NCBI RefSeq assembly: GCF_900111005.1
Contig: NZ_FOFV01000001.1
Coordinates: 434,001-498,000 of the forward strand
Length of the DNA: 64,000 bases
DNA from: Lentzea albida
GTDB lineage: Bacteria; Actinomycetota; Actinomycetes; Mycobacteriales; Pseudonocardiaceae
Direction: 5' to 3'
The notes under the pieces were generated by a model that was not told the DNA's origin, did no database searches, and saw only the letters and a list, made by a program, of their open reading frames with translations. This document shows positions 1 through 8,320 of this stretch, piece after piece (position 1 is the stretch's first letter; the number at the start of each line of letters is the position of its first letter). A program made the translations under genes and the position numbers.

Positions 1-114
1 GTGGTGCGGAACCGGGCGGACGGGCAGCCAGCCGTTCGGGTGGTCCTGGAACAGCTGCGCCAGGTCTAGCGCGGTGAGAATCTCAGATTCCAGATCAAGC
101 CGATAACGTCTCAT
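1..114 (-). CDS. partial hypothetical protein (N-terminus only)
   Basis: An open frame on the minus strand begins with ATG at 114-112 and runs without a stop to the window edge, giving 38 residues that start MRRYRLDLESEI. No family was recognised. Its start codon lies two bases from the divergent GTG start of the XRE regulator at 117, so the two share a very compact promoter region. Only the N-terminus is visible, so the call rests on reading-frame openness and the divergent arrangement. Confidence 0.4.
   Translation of the reverse strand, partial: MRRYRLDLESEILTALDLAQLFQDHPNGWLPVRPVPHH
104..109 (+). promoter_or_regulatory. leaderless-type -10 element (TAACGT)
   Basis: TAACGT fits the actinobacterial -10 pattern TANNNT and ends seven bases before the GTG at 117, as expected of a leaderless transcript. 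No Shine-Dalgarno sequence precedes that GTG. The assignment is inferred from spacing only. Confidence 0.4.
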
Positions 115-116
115 TC

Positions 117-841
117 GTGTCCGAACCCACGTTCCGGCAGCGGCGCCTCGGCAGAGTGCTGCAAGAACTGCGGGAGAGGGCTGGCCTCAGCCAGAAGGAG
201 ATCGCCGACCGGCTGCACTACAACGTGCCCAAGGTCAGCCGCATCGAGAACGGCCAAGTGCCGGACTACAGCGCCTTCGAGACGATGCTCGACGTGTACG
301 GCGTGATCGCCGACGACCAGAAGCCGTACGTCGAGATGTGGCAGCTCGCGGACGAGAAGGCCTGGTGGCACCAGTACCGGCTGGAGGACCAGGGGTACAT
401 CAGCCTCGAGCACGACGCCGCGGTCGAGGAAGTGGGTCGAGGACCAGATCGCGATTCGAACTCGCCGAAAGCAGCGCCTTCAGGACGACAAGCCGGTCCG
501 GTAGGTACCACGCCGTCATCACGGAGTCCGCGCTTCGCCACGCGGACCGGGAACAGCTCTCGTACATCAACGAGATGGCAGGGCTGCCCACCGTCACAGT
601 GCAGGTCATCCTGGATTCGGTGGGCCTGCACGAGGGGTACAACGGGTCGTTCACCCTGCTGGACTTTCCCTACCCCAGCGACCCTCGTGTGCTGTAGGTC
701 GAGCACACCGAAGGGTCGATCCACATCGAGGATCCGGCACGGGTGAAGTCCGCTACCCTGACCTTCAAGCACCTCTCGAAGCTGGCGTTGACCCCGGAGG
801 AGTCCGCCGCGTTGATCGAGAGGTTGGCTGCCGAGAGGTAG
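117..841 (+). pseudogene. XRE-family regulator with DUF5753 domain, inactivated
   Basis: The first ~100 codons encode a normal helix-turn-helix regulator (SQKEIADRLHYN, VSRIENG). The rest is split across frames. After the LEHDAA stretch, part of the DUF5753 domain (about 35-40 residues by family length) appears to be missing and the frame shifts. The WVEDQIAIRTRRKQRLQ segment then ends at a GGTAGGTA tandem duplication (about 509-516), which adds four bases. The following frame (YHAVITESALRHADREQL) runs to DPRVL and a TAG at about 695-697 where the family has a Tyr codon. Family-like residues continue to the native stop at 839-841. Three independent lesions make sequencing error alone unlikely. 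The intact DUF397 partner follows directly. Confidence 0.8.
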
Positions 842-849
842 GGATCGAA

Positions 850-1029
850 GTGTCCGTCGCGTGGCGCAAGAGCAGTCGCAGCAACAGCGGGGGCAACGGC
901 GACTGCGTCGAGGTGGCGCTCGACAGCTCCACCGCGCTGGTGCGCGACTCCAAGAACAAGCCGTCGACCGTCGAGGTCCCCGGCTGGGGCGTGTTCCTGG
1001 ACGCCGTCAAGCGCGGCGACTTCGACTAG
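850..1029 (+). CDS. DUF397 domain protein
   Basis: This 59-residue protein starts at GTG 850, just after the decayed XRE gene. It has the DUF397 pattern: an N-terminal WRKSSRSNSGGNGDCVEV segment, a central VRDSK segment and a C-terminal W-x-F-L-x-x-V-K. In actinobacteria DUF397 proteins are usually encoded beside XRE/DUF5753 regulators and are thought to work with them, for example in BldB-like developmental systems. Here the partner is broken, so this may be an orphan. Its stop overlaps that of the convergent FadR-type gene by four bases. Confidence 0.75.
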   Translation: MSVAWRKSSRSNSGGNGDCVEVALDSSTALVRDSKNKPSTVEVPGWGVFLDAVKRGDFD

Positions 1030-1700
1030 GCCAGGTCCGACAGCCACTGCTCGACGCCGGCCACGTGCACCGTGGACCAGCTGCGCGCGAGCTCCGGCTG
1101 GTGCGCGGCCAGCGCGTCCACGATGGCGCGGTGCTCGGCGACCGTGCGGTCCACGGCGTTCGACTGGGTGATGCCGCGCCAGATCCGCACCCGCACGGTG
1201 GGGCCTGCCAGGGTGTCGAGGAGCTGGGCCAGGTAGGCGTTGCCCGAGCACTGGGCGATGGCGCGGTGGAAGTCGAGGTCGTGCTCGACCAACTCCTCGA
1301 CGGACTTGGCGCTCTCGGCCGCGTCGCAGAGGGCGCGGAGCCTCACGATCTCGTCCGGTTCCACCCTTTGGGCGGCCATTGCGGCCGCCGCGGGCTCGAG
1401 GATGCGGCGTACTTGGAGGACCTCCAAGACGGAATCCTCGCCTCGGTGCAGGTCGAGGACGAAGGACAGAGCACCGAGCAGGTCGTCCGCGCGCAGTGAC
1501 GAGACGTACGTGCCGTCGCCCTGGCGGACGTCGAGAACGCGCACCAAGGACAGCGCCTTGACGGCCTCGCGCAGCGAGTTGCGGGACAGTCCGAGGCGTT
1601 CTGCCAGGTCAGCCTCTCGCGGGAGGCGGTCGCCGGGCTTGAGCTCGCCCGAAACGATCATCTCCTTGACGCGCAGGATCGCATCGTCGGTGACTGCCAC
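1026..1700 (-). CDS. GntR-family transcriptional regulator, FadR subfamily
   Basis: The gene encodes 224 residues from GTG 1700, preceded by GAGGG. Residues 1-70 form a GntR winged helix (GDRLPREADLAERLGLSRNS, then REAVKAL). The rest is an FCD ligand-binding domain with the metal-ligand-type segment EHDLDFHRAIAQCSGN. Such proteins sense small carboxylates or related metabolites as dimers. It diverges from nagA across about 190 bases, so it may act on nagA or itself, but the site seen at nagA is DasR-like rather than FadR-like. The ligand cannot be read from the sequence. Confidence 0.8.
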   Translation of the reverse strand: MAVTDDAILRVKEMIVSGELKPGDRLPREADLAERLGLSRNSLREAVKALSLVRVLDVRQGDGTYVSSLRADDLLGALSFVLDLHRGEDSVLEVLQVRRILEPAAAAMAAQRVEPDEIVRLRALCDAAESAKSVEELVEHDLDFHRAIAQCSGNAYLAQLLDTLAGPTVRVRIWRGITQSNAVDRTVAEHRAIVDALAAHQPELARSWSTVHVAGVEQWLSDLA

Positions 1701-1861
1701 AGCACCCTCAACTCGTCGTAGACCTCGGATGTCTGGTGCCCAGTATGCGCCACAGATGGTCATCTTCGTGGCATGCCGGGCATTTCGGGCTTCATTCACC
1801 AACTGCTGTGTGAGATGGTTATCTACTAACGACACGTGACGAGAACCGCAGTTGTGGCCAT

Positions 1862-1877
1862 AATGGTCTGGACCATT
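1862..1877. promoter_or_regulatory. DasR-responsive element (dre)-like operator before nagA
   Basis: AATGGTCTGGACCATT is a near-palindrome matching about 13 of 16 positions of the Streptomyces dre consensus (ACTGGTCTAGACCAGT and variants). It lies 12 bases before the chosen nagA start, where bound protein would block transcription or translation. A dasR gene lies in this window at 10827. Confidence 0.7.
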
Positions 1878-1889
1878 CAAGGAGGGATC

Positions 1890-3092
1890 TTGGACGCCGT
1901 TGTCGCAGCACCGCGCGCATTGCTCGGTCGCACGATCGTCGGTCCTGCCTCGGTGCGGATCAGGGACGGCCGCATCGTCGAGGTGACCACCGGTGAAGCA
2001 CCACCCGGCGCGGAGGTCCTGTCCGACGGCCTGCTGACGCCGGGCCTGGTCGACGTGCAGGTGAACGGCGCCGTCGGCGTCGACTTCGCCGAGGTGGACG
2101 CCCACGGGATGCGTTCCGTGGCCGAAGCTCTGCCGTCCACCGGTGTGACCCGGTTCTTGCCCACGTTGATCACCGCACCGGTCGACGTGGTCCTCAGGCA
2201 GGCCCGTGCCGTGCTCGCCGCCTCCGCCGCGCTGCCGGACGGGGTGGGTGCGCGGCCGCTGGGCGTGCACCTCGAAGGCCCCTTCCTGTCGCCCAAACGG
2301 GCAGGGGTGCACGACCCGTCGTTCATGGTCGAGCCTGGTCCGGACCAGATCTCGGCGCTGCTGGACGACGACCTGATCCGCCGCGCGCTGCGGATGGTGA
2401 CGATGGCACCCGAGCAGCCGGGTGGTTTCGAAGCCGTTCGCAGGCTCGCCGAGGCCGGCGTGCTCGTCGCCGTCGGCCACTCGGACGCCACCGGTGAGCA
2501 GACGCGGGCCGCCGCGGACGCCGGTGCGCGGATGGTGACGCACCTGTTCAACGCCCAGAGGCCGTTGGGGCACCGCGAACCCGGTGTGCCCGGCGTGGCT
2601 CTGGTCGACGAGCGCTTCACCCTCGGTCTCATCGCGGACCTGGCCCACGTGGGCCCGGACGTGTGCCGCCTCGTGTTCAACGCGGCCGGTGCACGGGTCG
2701 CGCTGGTCACCGATGCCGTCGCCGCCGCGGGGATGCCGCCCGGCCGCTACCACCTCGGTGGCGCGGACGTGCTGCTCACCGAGGACGGCGTGCCGCGTTC
2801 GCCGGAGGGCACGATCGCCGGCTCGGCGCTGACGCTGGACCGCGCCGTGCGGAACATCGTCTCCGTCGGTGTGCCGGTGGCCGACGCCCTCGCCTCGGCG
2901 ACGATCGTGCCCGCCGAGGTCATCGGCGAGTCCGGTCTCGGCCGCCTCGCGCCGGGTGCCGTCGCGGACCTCGTGTGGTGGGACGACGACCTGCGGCCCA
3001 AGAAGGTCTGGGTCGACGGCCGGGTCGTCTTCGACGCGGAGGTGCCCGTCGCACCGCCCGTCGCGGCCGGGTACGCCACCGCCGGCCAGTAG
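1890..3092 (+). CDS. nagA: N-acetylglucosamine-6-phosphate deacetylase
   Basis: NagA hydrolyses GlcNAc-6-phosphate to GlcN-6-phosphate and acetate, the first committed step of amino-sugar use. The 400-residue protein has amidohydrolase features: LTPGLVDVQVNGAVGVDF near the N-terminus, the metal/substrate segment HLEGPFLSPKRAGVHD, GHSDAT, MVTHLFNAQRPLGHREPG and the catalytic-Asp segment LVTDAVAAAGMPPG. The TTG at 1890 was chosen because AAGGAGG lies directly before it; an in-frame ATG at 1863 lies inside the operator. A terminator follows the stop. The SIS-domain gene at 5046 could supply the next enzymatic step. Confidence 0.92.
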   Translation: MDAVVAAPRALLGRTIVGPASVRIRDGRIVEVTTGEAPPGAEVLSDGLLTPGLVDVQVNGAVGVDFAEVDAHGMRSVAEALPSTGVTRFLPTLITAPVDVVLRQARAVLAASAALPDGVGARPLGVHLEGPFLSPKRAGVHDPSFMVEPGPDQISALLDDDLIRRALRMVTMAPEQPGGFEAVRRLAEAGVLVAVGHSDATGEQTRAAADAGARMVTHLFNAQRPLGHREPGVPGVALVDERFTLGLIADLAHVGPDVCRLVFNAAGARVALVTDAVAAAGMPPGRYHLGGADVLLTEDGVPRSPEGTIAGSALTLDRAVRNIVSVGVPVADALASATIVPAEVIGESGLGRLAPGAVADLVWWDDDLRPKKVWVDGRVVFDAEVPVAPPVAAGYATAGQ

Positions 3093-3108
3093 ATCACCGA
3101 ACGACGAG

Positions 3109-3148
3109 AAGGGCGCCTCCCCCGGTGGATCGGGGGAGGCGCCCTTTT
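3109..3148 (+). terminator. Rho-independent terminator after nagA
   Basis: GGGCGCCTCCCCC pairs perfectly with GGGGGAGGCGCCC across an eight-base loop and is followed by TTTT. It lies 16 bases after the nagA stop. Confidence 0.9.
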
Positions 3149-3171
3149 CGCTGTTCGATCTCAATCCATTG

Positions 3172-3292
3172 CAACGCAACGTTGCGTTGAAAATCCAGAC
3201 GGTTGCAACGATATAGCTGCTTTGAACAGCAATAAAACGACTGACATGCAACGAAGCTGTTGGCTCGATGTGGAAACGCAACGTAGCGTTTC
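3172..3292 (+). promoter_or_regulatory. promoter and repeated palindromic operators before the DUF4097 gene
   Basis: This AT-richer region holds a perfect 18-bp palindrome CAACGCAACGTTGCGTTG (3172-3189), a GTTGCAAC (about 3202-3209), a CAACGAAGCTGTTG and a near-palindrome GAAACGCAACGTAGCGTTTC (3273-3292). A possible promoter, TTGAAA (3187-3192) and TATAGC (about 3212-3217), overlaps the first palindrome. The shared GCAACG core suggests one dimeric repressor, perhaps TetR-like, binding cooperatively. No such regulator gene is adjacent. Confidence 0.6.
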
Positions 3293-3326
3293 GCTCATCA
3301 GAAACACCGAGCCACAGGAGCCAGAG

Positions 3327-3926
3327 ATGCACACCTTCGCCACCCCCGCCCCCATCGCCACCGTGCTCGACATCCCCGCGGGCCGGGTCCAGTTCATCGC
3401 CGCCGACCGCACCGACACCTCCGTCGAGGTCCTCCCCGCCGACGCCTCCCGGGGCCGCGACGTGAAGGCCGCCGCGCAGGTCGAGGTCGACTTCACCGAC
3501 GGCGTCCTGCGCATCACGTCCGAGGCCGGCGGCAAGGTCCTCGGCCCGTCCGGTGCCGTCGAGGTCACCGTCGGACTGCCCGCCGGATCGCGGGTCGAGG
3601 CCAAGGTCGCCGCCGCTCAGTTCCGCGGCGTCGGACGTCTCGGCGACATCGCGTTCGAGTCCGCCCAGGGCGAGATCAAGATCGACGAGGCCGCCGACGT
3701 CCGCCTCGCGACCCAGGCCGGTGACGTCACGGTCGGCCGCCTCACCGGATCCGCCGAGATCACCACCCTCAAGGGTGACATCACCGTCGCCACCGCGCGG
3801 TCCGCCTCGCTCGACGCCGGCACGTCCCACGGCCGCGTCACCAACTCGCTGCGCAACGACGGCACGGACGGCATCACCATCCGCGCCACCACGTCCTACG
3901 GCGACATCACCGCCCGCAGCCTCTGA
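3327..3926 (+). CDS. DUF4097-family beta-helix protein
   Basis: The 199-residue protein starts at ATG 3327 after CAGGAG. It has the repeated short beta-strand pattern of the DUF4097 putative adhesin fold (GDIAFESAQGEIKI, AGDVTVGRLTGSAEI, LKGDITVATARSASLDAG, TSYGDITA). There is no signal peptide or membrane segment, so it is probably cytoplasmic despite the family name. It precedes the serine hydrolase gene by 32 bases and is probably co-transcribed with it from the palindrome-rich promoter. The function is unknown. Confidence 0.75.
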   Translation: MHTFATPAPIATVLDIPAGRVQFIAADRTDTSVEVLPADASRGRDVKAAAQVEVDFTDGVLRITSEAGGKVLGPSGAVEVTVGLPAGSRVEAKVAAAQFRGVGRLGDIAFESAQGEIKIDEAADVRLATQAGDVTVGRLTGSAEITTLKGDITVATARSASLDAGTSHGRVTNSLRNDGTDGITIRATTSYGDITARSL

Positions 3927-3958
3927 CCATCACCTCGAAAACCGTTAGGAGCACGACG

Positions 3959-4993
3959 ATGCAGAAGATCACCCAGGACATGGTCGACGCCGCTTTCACC
4001 GGTGTGGAGCTGCGCCTGCACGACGAAACCGGTGACAGCACCTGGAGGGCCGGGCGCAGTGAGATCGACGGGAACGCGGAACCCCCGCCGAACGGGCACG
4101 TGCGGATCGGCAGCAACACCAAGACGTTCGTCGCGGTCGCGGTGCTGCGGCTCGTGGCGGACGGCCTGGTCGAGCTCGACGGCCCGGTGGACGACCACCT
4201 GCCCGAGTTCGGGATCGACCGCCGGATCACCGTCCGGATGCTGCTCCAGCACACCAGCGGGTTGTTCAACCACACCGGCGAGTACTACGAGGACGGCACG
4301 GTCGCGCCGGGAATCCTCTGGCAGGGCAAGGAGTTCGTGGAAGCCCGGTTCCAGTCGCACAAGGCGGAGGACCTGGTGCGGTTCGCGCTGTCCAAGCCGG
4401 TGCGGTTCGAGCCGGGGACGGACTGGAGCTACGCCAACACCAACTACGTGATCGCCAGGCTGCTGGTCGAGAAGGTCACCGGCACGCCGATCGCCGAGGC
4501 GATGCGGAAGCTGGTCCTCGACCCGCTCGGGCTGAACGACACGTCGGTGCCGACCGGTCCGGAGATCGCCGAGCCCCACGCCCACGCCTACTACCGCTAC
4601 GACGACGGCGGGGAGCGGATCGTCGACGTCACCCGCATCGACCCGTCCTGGGTCTCGAGCGGCGGCGACATGATCTCGACGACCGCGGACCTGGGGACGT
4701 TCATCAGGGCGCTCCTGCGCGGTGACCTCCTGCCGGCGCCGTTGCTCGCCGAGATGCTCGAACCGCACCCGAAGGTGCCGTACGGCCTGGGTGTGTTCGT
4801 GACGGAAACGGGCAGCGGCAAGGTGATCAGCCACAACGGCGGCGCGATCGGCCACGGCGCGCTGATGTACGCCACGGCCGACGGCAGCAAGTCCCTGACC
4901 GCCGCGCTGAACTACGTCGACGACGCGGACCTGTCGCTGGCGCAGGCGTTCCAGGAGATCACGGCGAAGCTCGTCGCAGAAGTGTTCGGATAA
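3959..4993 (+). CDS. serine hydrolase, beta-lactamase class C / DD-peptidase fold
   Basis: The 344-residue protein has the motifs of the penicillin-recognising serine hydrolase family: S52-N-T-K55 (nucleophile SxxK), Y158-A-N160 (YxN) and a C-terminal SHNGG in place of KTG. MLLQHTSGL is also typical. No signal peptide is evident, so it is more likely an intracellular esterase or amidase than a secreted beta-lactamase. The start ATG follows TTAGGAGC. It forms a likely two-gene operon with the DUF4097 gene; a shared terminator follows. The substrate is unknown. Confidence 0.85.
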   Translation: MQKITQDMVDAAFTGVELRLHDETGDSTWRAGRSEIDGNAEPPPNGHVRIGSNTKTFVAVAVLRLVADGLVELDGPVDDHLPEFGIDRRITVRMLLQHTSGLFNHTGEYYEDGTVAPGILWQGKEFVEARFQSHKAEDLVRFALSKPVRFEPGTDWSYANTNYVIARLLVEKVTGTPIAEAMRKLVLDPLGLNDTSVPTGPEIAEPHAHAYYRYDDGGERIVDVTRIDPSWVSSGGDMISTTADLGTFIRALLRGDLLPAPLLAEMLEPHPKVPYGLGVFVTETGSGKVISHNGGAIGHGALMYATADGSKSLTAALNYVDDADLSLAQAFQEITAKLVAEVFG

Positions 4994-4994
4994 G

Positions 4995-5031
4995 GAAAAA
5001 AGAGCCCGCCTGGGGGGACCAGGCGGGCTCT
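4995..5031. terminator. bidirectional terminator
   Basis: AGAGCCCGCCTGG pairs perfectly with CCAGGCGGGCTCT around a five-base loop. An A6 run on the left supplies the U-tract for the minus-strand amino-sugar operon, so the hairpin can end transcription of both convergent units. Confidence 0.88.
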
Positions 5032-5045
5032 TCCGGTGGTGCGGC

Positions 5046-6083
5046 TCAGAGCGTGCGGGTGACCTTGTTCAGGCCGCGCGGGCTGTCCGGGTCGCCACCG
5101 CGGGCCAGCGCCAGGCCGTAGGCCAGGCGCTGCACGGGCAGGATCTCCAGCACCGGCGCCACTTCCTCGGCCGTCTCCGGGATGCCGATCGACAGCGTCG
5201 CCCCGACCTTCTCCGAGGCCGAGCCGACCGCCACGACGTCCGCACCGCGCTGGTGCACCACGTCGAGGGCGTCGCGCAGCGAGTCGCCGCCCTTGCCCAG
5301 CGACGTGATCGCCAGCACCGCGGTCTCGCCGTCGACGGCGGCGACCGGGCCGTGCAGCAGGTCGGCGCCGCTGTACGCGCGGGCCGCGAGGTAGGAGGTC
5401 TCGGCCAGCTTCAGCGACGCCTCCAGTGCCGTGGCGTAGGAGTAGCCGCGGCCGGTGGTCAGGACCCGGTCCACGAACCGGTAGCGGCGCACCGCCTCGT
5501 CCACGGTCGGAGCCGACGCGTCGAGCGTGACTTGGGCCAGCTCGCCGAGGTTGGCCGCTGCCTCGCCGTTGCCGCCGCGCACCGCGTCGACCAGCAAGTA
5601 CAGGGCCAGCAGCGTCGCCGAGTAGGTCTTGGTGGCGGCGACCGCGTGCTCGACGCCCGCCGAGACGTTCACCGAGAGCTCGGCGGCCGCGTTCAGGGGC
5701 GAGTCGGGCGTGTTCGTCACGGCCACGGTCAGCGCGCCGCGCCTGCGGTAGGAGGCGGTGACCTCCAGCAGGTCGGGGGAGCCGCCGGACTGCGACACCG
5801 TCACGAGCAGCACGTCGCGCAGGTCCGGCTCGGCGCCGTACAGGGTGGTGGTCGACGCGGAGACCAGGCCCGCCGGGAGCTCCAGCAGGACCTCGGTCAG
5901 GTACTTCGCGTAGATCGCGGCGTGGTCGCTCGAGCCGCGGGCCGCGAACAGCACGAAGCGCGGCGCGCGTTCGCGGATCACGGCGGCCACCTCGGCGATC
6001 GCCGAGCGCGACTCGTAGAGGGACGAGAAGATCGACGGCTGGGCGGCGATCTCCGCTGCCATGTGACGGCCTGGCGTGGTCAT
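5046..6083 (-). CDS. SIS-domain sugar isomerase / glucosamine-6-phosphate deaminase-like
   Basis: The 345-residue protein consists of two SIS domains like the isomerase half of GlmS but without the glutaminase domain. Visible motifs are AARGSSDHAAIYAKY, TVSQSGGSPD, VEHAVAATKTY and the second-domain GRGYSYATALEASLKL plus GADLLHGPVAAV. Stand-alone proteins of this type include NagB-II deaminases, which convert GlcN-6-P to fructose-6-P and ammonia. It overlaps the GH3 gene by four bases and is last in the amino-sugar operon, which supports a deaminase/isomerase role after NagA. Sugar specificity is inferred from context. Confidence 0.82.
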   Translation of the reverse strand: MTTPGRHMAAEIAAQPSIFSSLYESRSAIAEVAAVIRERAPRFVLFAARGSSDHAAIYAKYLTEVLLELPAGLVSASTTTLYGAEPDLRDVLLVTVSQSGGSPDLLEVTASYRRRGALTVAVTNTPDSPLNAAAELSVNVSAGVEHAVAATKTYSATLLALYLLVDAVRGGNGEAAANLGELAQVTLDASAPTVDEAVRRYRFVDRVLTTGRGYSYATALEASLKLAETSYLAARAYSGADLLHGPVAAVDGETAVLAITSLGKGGDSLRDALDVVHQRGADVVAVGSASEKVGATLSIGIPETAEEVAPVLEILPVQRLAYGLALARGGDPDSPRGLNKVTRTL

Positions 6084-7498
6084 GTCGTGCCTTTCAGGAT
6101 CAGCTCGGCCGCGGCTCGGAGGCTCACCCGAGAACCGCCGTGGGTGTCGATGCGGGCGACGCTGCCCAGGTCCGGACCTGGCACGCCGGTTTCGACGTGC
6201 ACGACGTCCAGCTCCAGATTAGTTAAGTTTGTTACCAGTTGTCGAGCGCTCGTGTGGCGGTGCGCGTCCCGGGTCACGACCACAATCGTGCGGTCACCCG
6301 CGACTTCCGCAACTTCGGCCGCGGAGACGTCGCGCGCGGCGATGATCTCCGTGCCCGGCAGCACCTCGTGGAGGTACGGGCCGAGGCCCCACGGGACGTC
6401 GCCGACCGCGATCGACGGGTCCACCACGAGGTCGACGACGACCGGGCTCGACCCGACACTAACCCGGCCGCGCACCTCGATGGCACGCCGAGCGGCTGTG
6501 AGACCGATCTCGGCGTCATGCGCGTCCACTGTGGACGGCGGCAGCCCGAGCGCCAGCGACCGCGCGGCCGCCTGCGTCAGCCGTTCCTCGGAGAGGTCAC
6601 CGGACTTCACCGCGGCGACGATCGAGTCGATCAGCCACTGCAGATCGTCGTCGTCCAACGCGATCCCGCCGAGGCAGAGCGCGTCCACGCCGGCGGCCAG
6701 TGCGCGCACGGCGCCGTGGGCCAGGTCTCCGCCGACAGCCTTCATGTCCAGGCCGTCGGTGATCAGCGCACCGGTGAAGCCGAGTTCGGTGCGCAGCAGG
6801 TCGATCGCGTGCTTGTTCAGCGTCACCGGCTGCGGACCCCACTCGGGGACCACGAGGTGGCCGGTCATGATCGAGCGGACGCCCGCGTTCACGGCCGCCC
6901 GGAACGGCACGAGCTCCACGGCCCGCAGTTGCTCCTCGGTGCGGGGGAGCACCGGCAGCTGCTCGTGCGAGTCCTCAGTGGACGCCCCGTGGCCCGGGAA
7001 GTGCTTGGCGCAGGCGGCGACGCCCACGGCCTGCAGTCCCTCGACCCACGCGGCGACGTGCCGGGCGGCGAGCACCGGGTCCGAGCCGAACGCGCGGACG
7101 CCGATGATCGGGTCGTCGAGGGTCAGCACCAGGTCCGCGGACGGCGCGAGGTTGAGCGAGATCCCGCACTTCGCGAGGCGGGACCCGATGGACGCGGCGA
7201 CGGACCTCGTGAGGTCCAGGTCGTCCGCCGCGCCCAGGGCGTGGTTGCCCGGCACCTCGGAGCCGCGGCCCGCGTCGAGACGCGTGACGTCGCCGCCCTC
7301 CTCGTCGATGCCGATCACCGCGTCCGGGCGCACCGAACGCAGTTCGCCGCAGAGCGCGGTCACCTGGGCGTCGTCGACGACGTTGCGCCCGAAGAGCACA
7401 ACGCCGCCGAGGCCGTCAGCGACCCGCCGCAGCAACCAGTCGGGGGCGGTCGTTCCGTGGAAACCGGGAAGCAGAACGGCAGCGGCCAACTGATCCAC
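6080..7498 (-). CDS. nagZ: glycoside hydrolase family 3 beta-N-acetylhexosaminidase
   Basis: The 472-residue GH3 protein carries the NagZ signature KHFPGHGASTEDSH, whose Asp-His dyad supplies the acid/base, and the nucleophile segment ALITDGLDM. DEEGGDVTRL and RAFGSDP are also family motifs. There is no signal peptide, so it probably acts on imported GlcNAc-containing oligosaccharides or muropeptides in the cytoplasm. It lies between the ABC transporter genes and the SIS enzyme. The C-terminal ~120 residues extend beyond the minimal NagZ barrel. Gene use follows family resemblance; chitobiose rather than murein may be the substrate. Confidence 0.88.
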   Translation of the reverse strand: MDQLAAAVLLPGFHGTTAPDWLLRRVADGLGGVVLFGRNVVDDAQVTALCGELRSVRPDAVIGIDEEGGDVTRLDAGRGSEVPGNHALGAADDLDLTRSVAASIGSRLAKCGISLNLAPSADLVLTLDDPIIGVRAFGSDPVLAARHVAAWVEGLQAVGVAACAKHFPGHGASTEDSHEQLPVLPRTEEQLRAVELVPFRAAVNAGVRSIMTGHLVVPEWGPQPVTLNKHAIDLLRTELGFTGALITDGLDMKAVGGDLAHGAVRALAAGVDALCLGGIALDDDDLQWLIDSIVAAVKSGDLSEERLTQAAARSLALGLPPSTVDAHDAEIGLTAARRAIEVRGRVSVGSSPVVVDLVVDPSIAVGDVPWGLGPYLHEVLPGTEIIAARDVSAAEVAEVAGDRTIVVVTRDAHRHTSARQLVTNLTNLELDVVHVETGVPGPDLGSVARIDTHGGSRVSLRAAAELILKGTT

Positions 7499-7501
7499 GC
7501 G

Positions 7502-8320
7502 TCATCCCTTCACGGCACCGGCGGTGACACCGGCGACCATCTTGCGCTGGACGATCAGGAAGAACACCAGCGCGGGCACGGTGAACAGGACGGACGCGGC
7601 CATCGCGCCACCCCAGTCGGTGCCGAACGCGGTCTGGAACCCGGACAGCCACACGGGCAGCGTCTCCAGGTCCTGGCTGCGGATCAGCACCTTGGCGAAC
7701 AGGAACTCGTTCCACGCGGTGATGAACGCGAAGACCGACGTCGCCACGAGACCCGGACCGAGCAGCGGCAGCGTCACCTTCTGGAACGCCTTCCACCGGC
7801 CGCACCCGTCGACCATCGCGGCTTCCTCGAGCTCGATCGGGATGCCGTTGACGAACCCGCGCAACGTCCACGCGCAGAACGGCAGCGTCACCGCGAAGTA
7901 CACGAGGATCAGCGACGACAGGTGTTCATAGAGCTGCAGGTCCCGCATCATCAGGAACATCGGGATCAGCAACGCCTCGAACGGCGCCATCTGCGCGACC
8001 AGCATCAGCAGCACGAAGCTCTTGCGGCCGCGGAACGCGAAGCGCGACATGGCGACCGCCGCCGTGATGCCGATGACGATCGCGGCCAGGACCGCGGTCA
8101 GCGTCACCAGGAGGCTGTTGCCGAGCGACGACAGGAAGCCCGGCTTCGTCCACGCGGTGACGAAGTTCGAGAACGTCACCGAGAACGGGATGAGGTCGTA
8201 GTCCGACGTGATCGTCGAGCCCTTGGGCTTCAACGCCGTCGTGATCATCCAGTACGTCGGGAAGAGGAAGAACAGAGCGAGTGCGAGACCAGCGACGTTG
8301 GCCGCCGACTTCTTGAGCAT
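7502..8320 (-). CDS. dasC: carbohydrate ABC transporter permease (MalG/DasC type)
   Basis: The 272-residue membrane protein has about six transmembrane helices and the MalG-type EAA loop, seen as ELEEAAMVDGCGRWKAFQKV. It starts at ATG 8320, whose A is shared with the stop of the preceding permease (TGATG), so translation is coupled. With the MalF-type subunit and the lipoprotein it forms an importer for GlcNAc or chitobiose by analogy with DasABC. No ATPase gene is present, so a shared MsiK-type ATPase encoded elsewhere is expected. The symbol is by analogy. Confidence 0.85.
   Translation of the reverse strand: MLKKSAANVAGLALALFFLFPTYWMITTALKPKGSTITSDYDLIPFSVTFSNFVTAWTKPGFLSSLGNSLLVTLTAVLAAIVIGITAAVAMSRFAFRGRKSFVLLMLVAQMAPFEALLIPMFLMMRDLQLYEHLSSLILVYFAVTLPFCAWTLRGFVNGIPIELEEAAMVDGCGRWKAFQKVTLPLLGPGLVATSVFAFITAWNEFLFAKVLIRSQDLETLPVWLSGFQTAFGTDWGGAMAASVLFTVPALVFFLIVQRKMVAGVTAGAVKG

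Noticed and set aside
1026..3830. A 934-codon minus-strand open frame
   Set aside because: Only its last 224 codons encode a recognisable FadR-type regulator; the rest is antisense to nagA and the DUF4097 gene.
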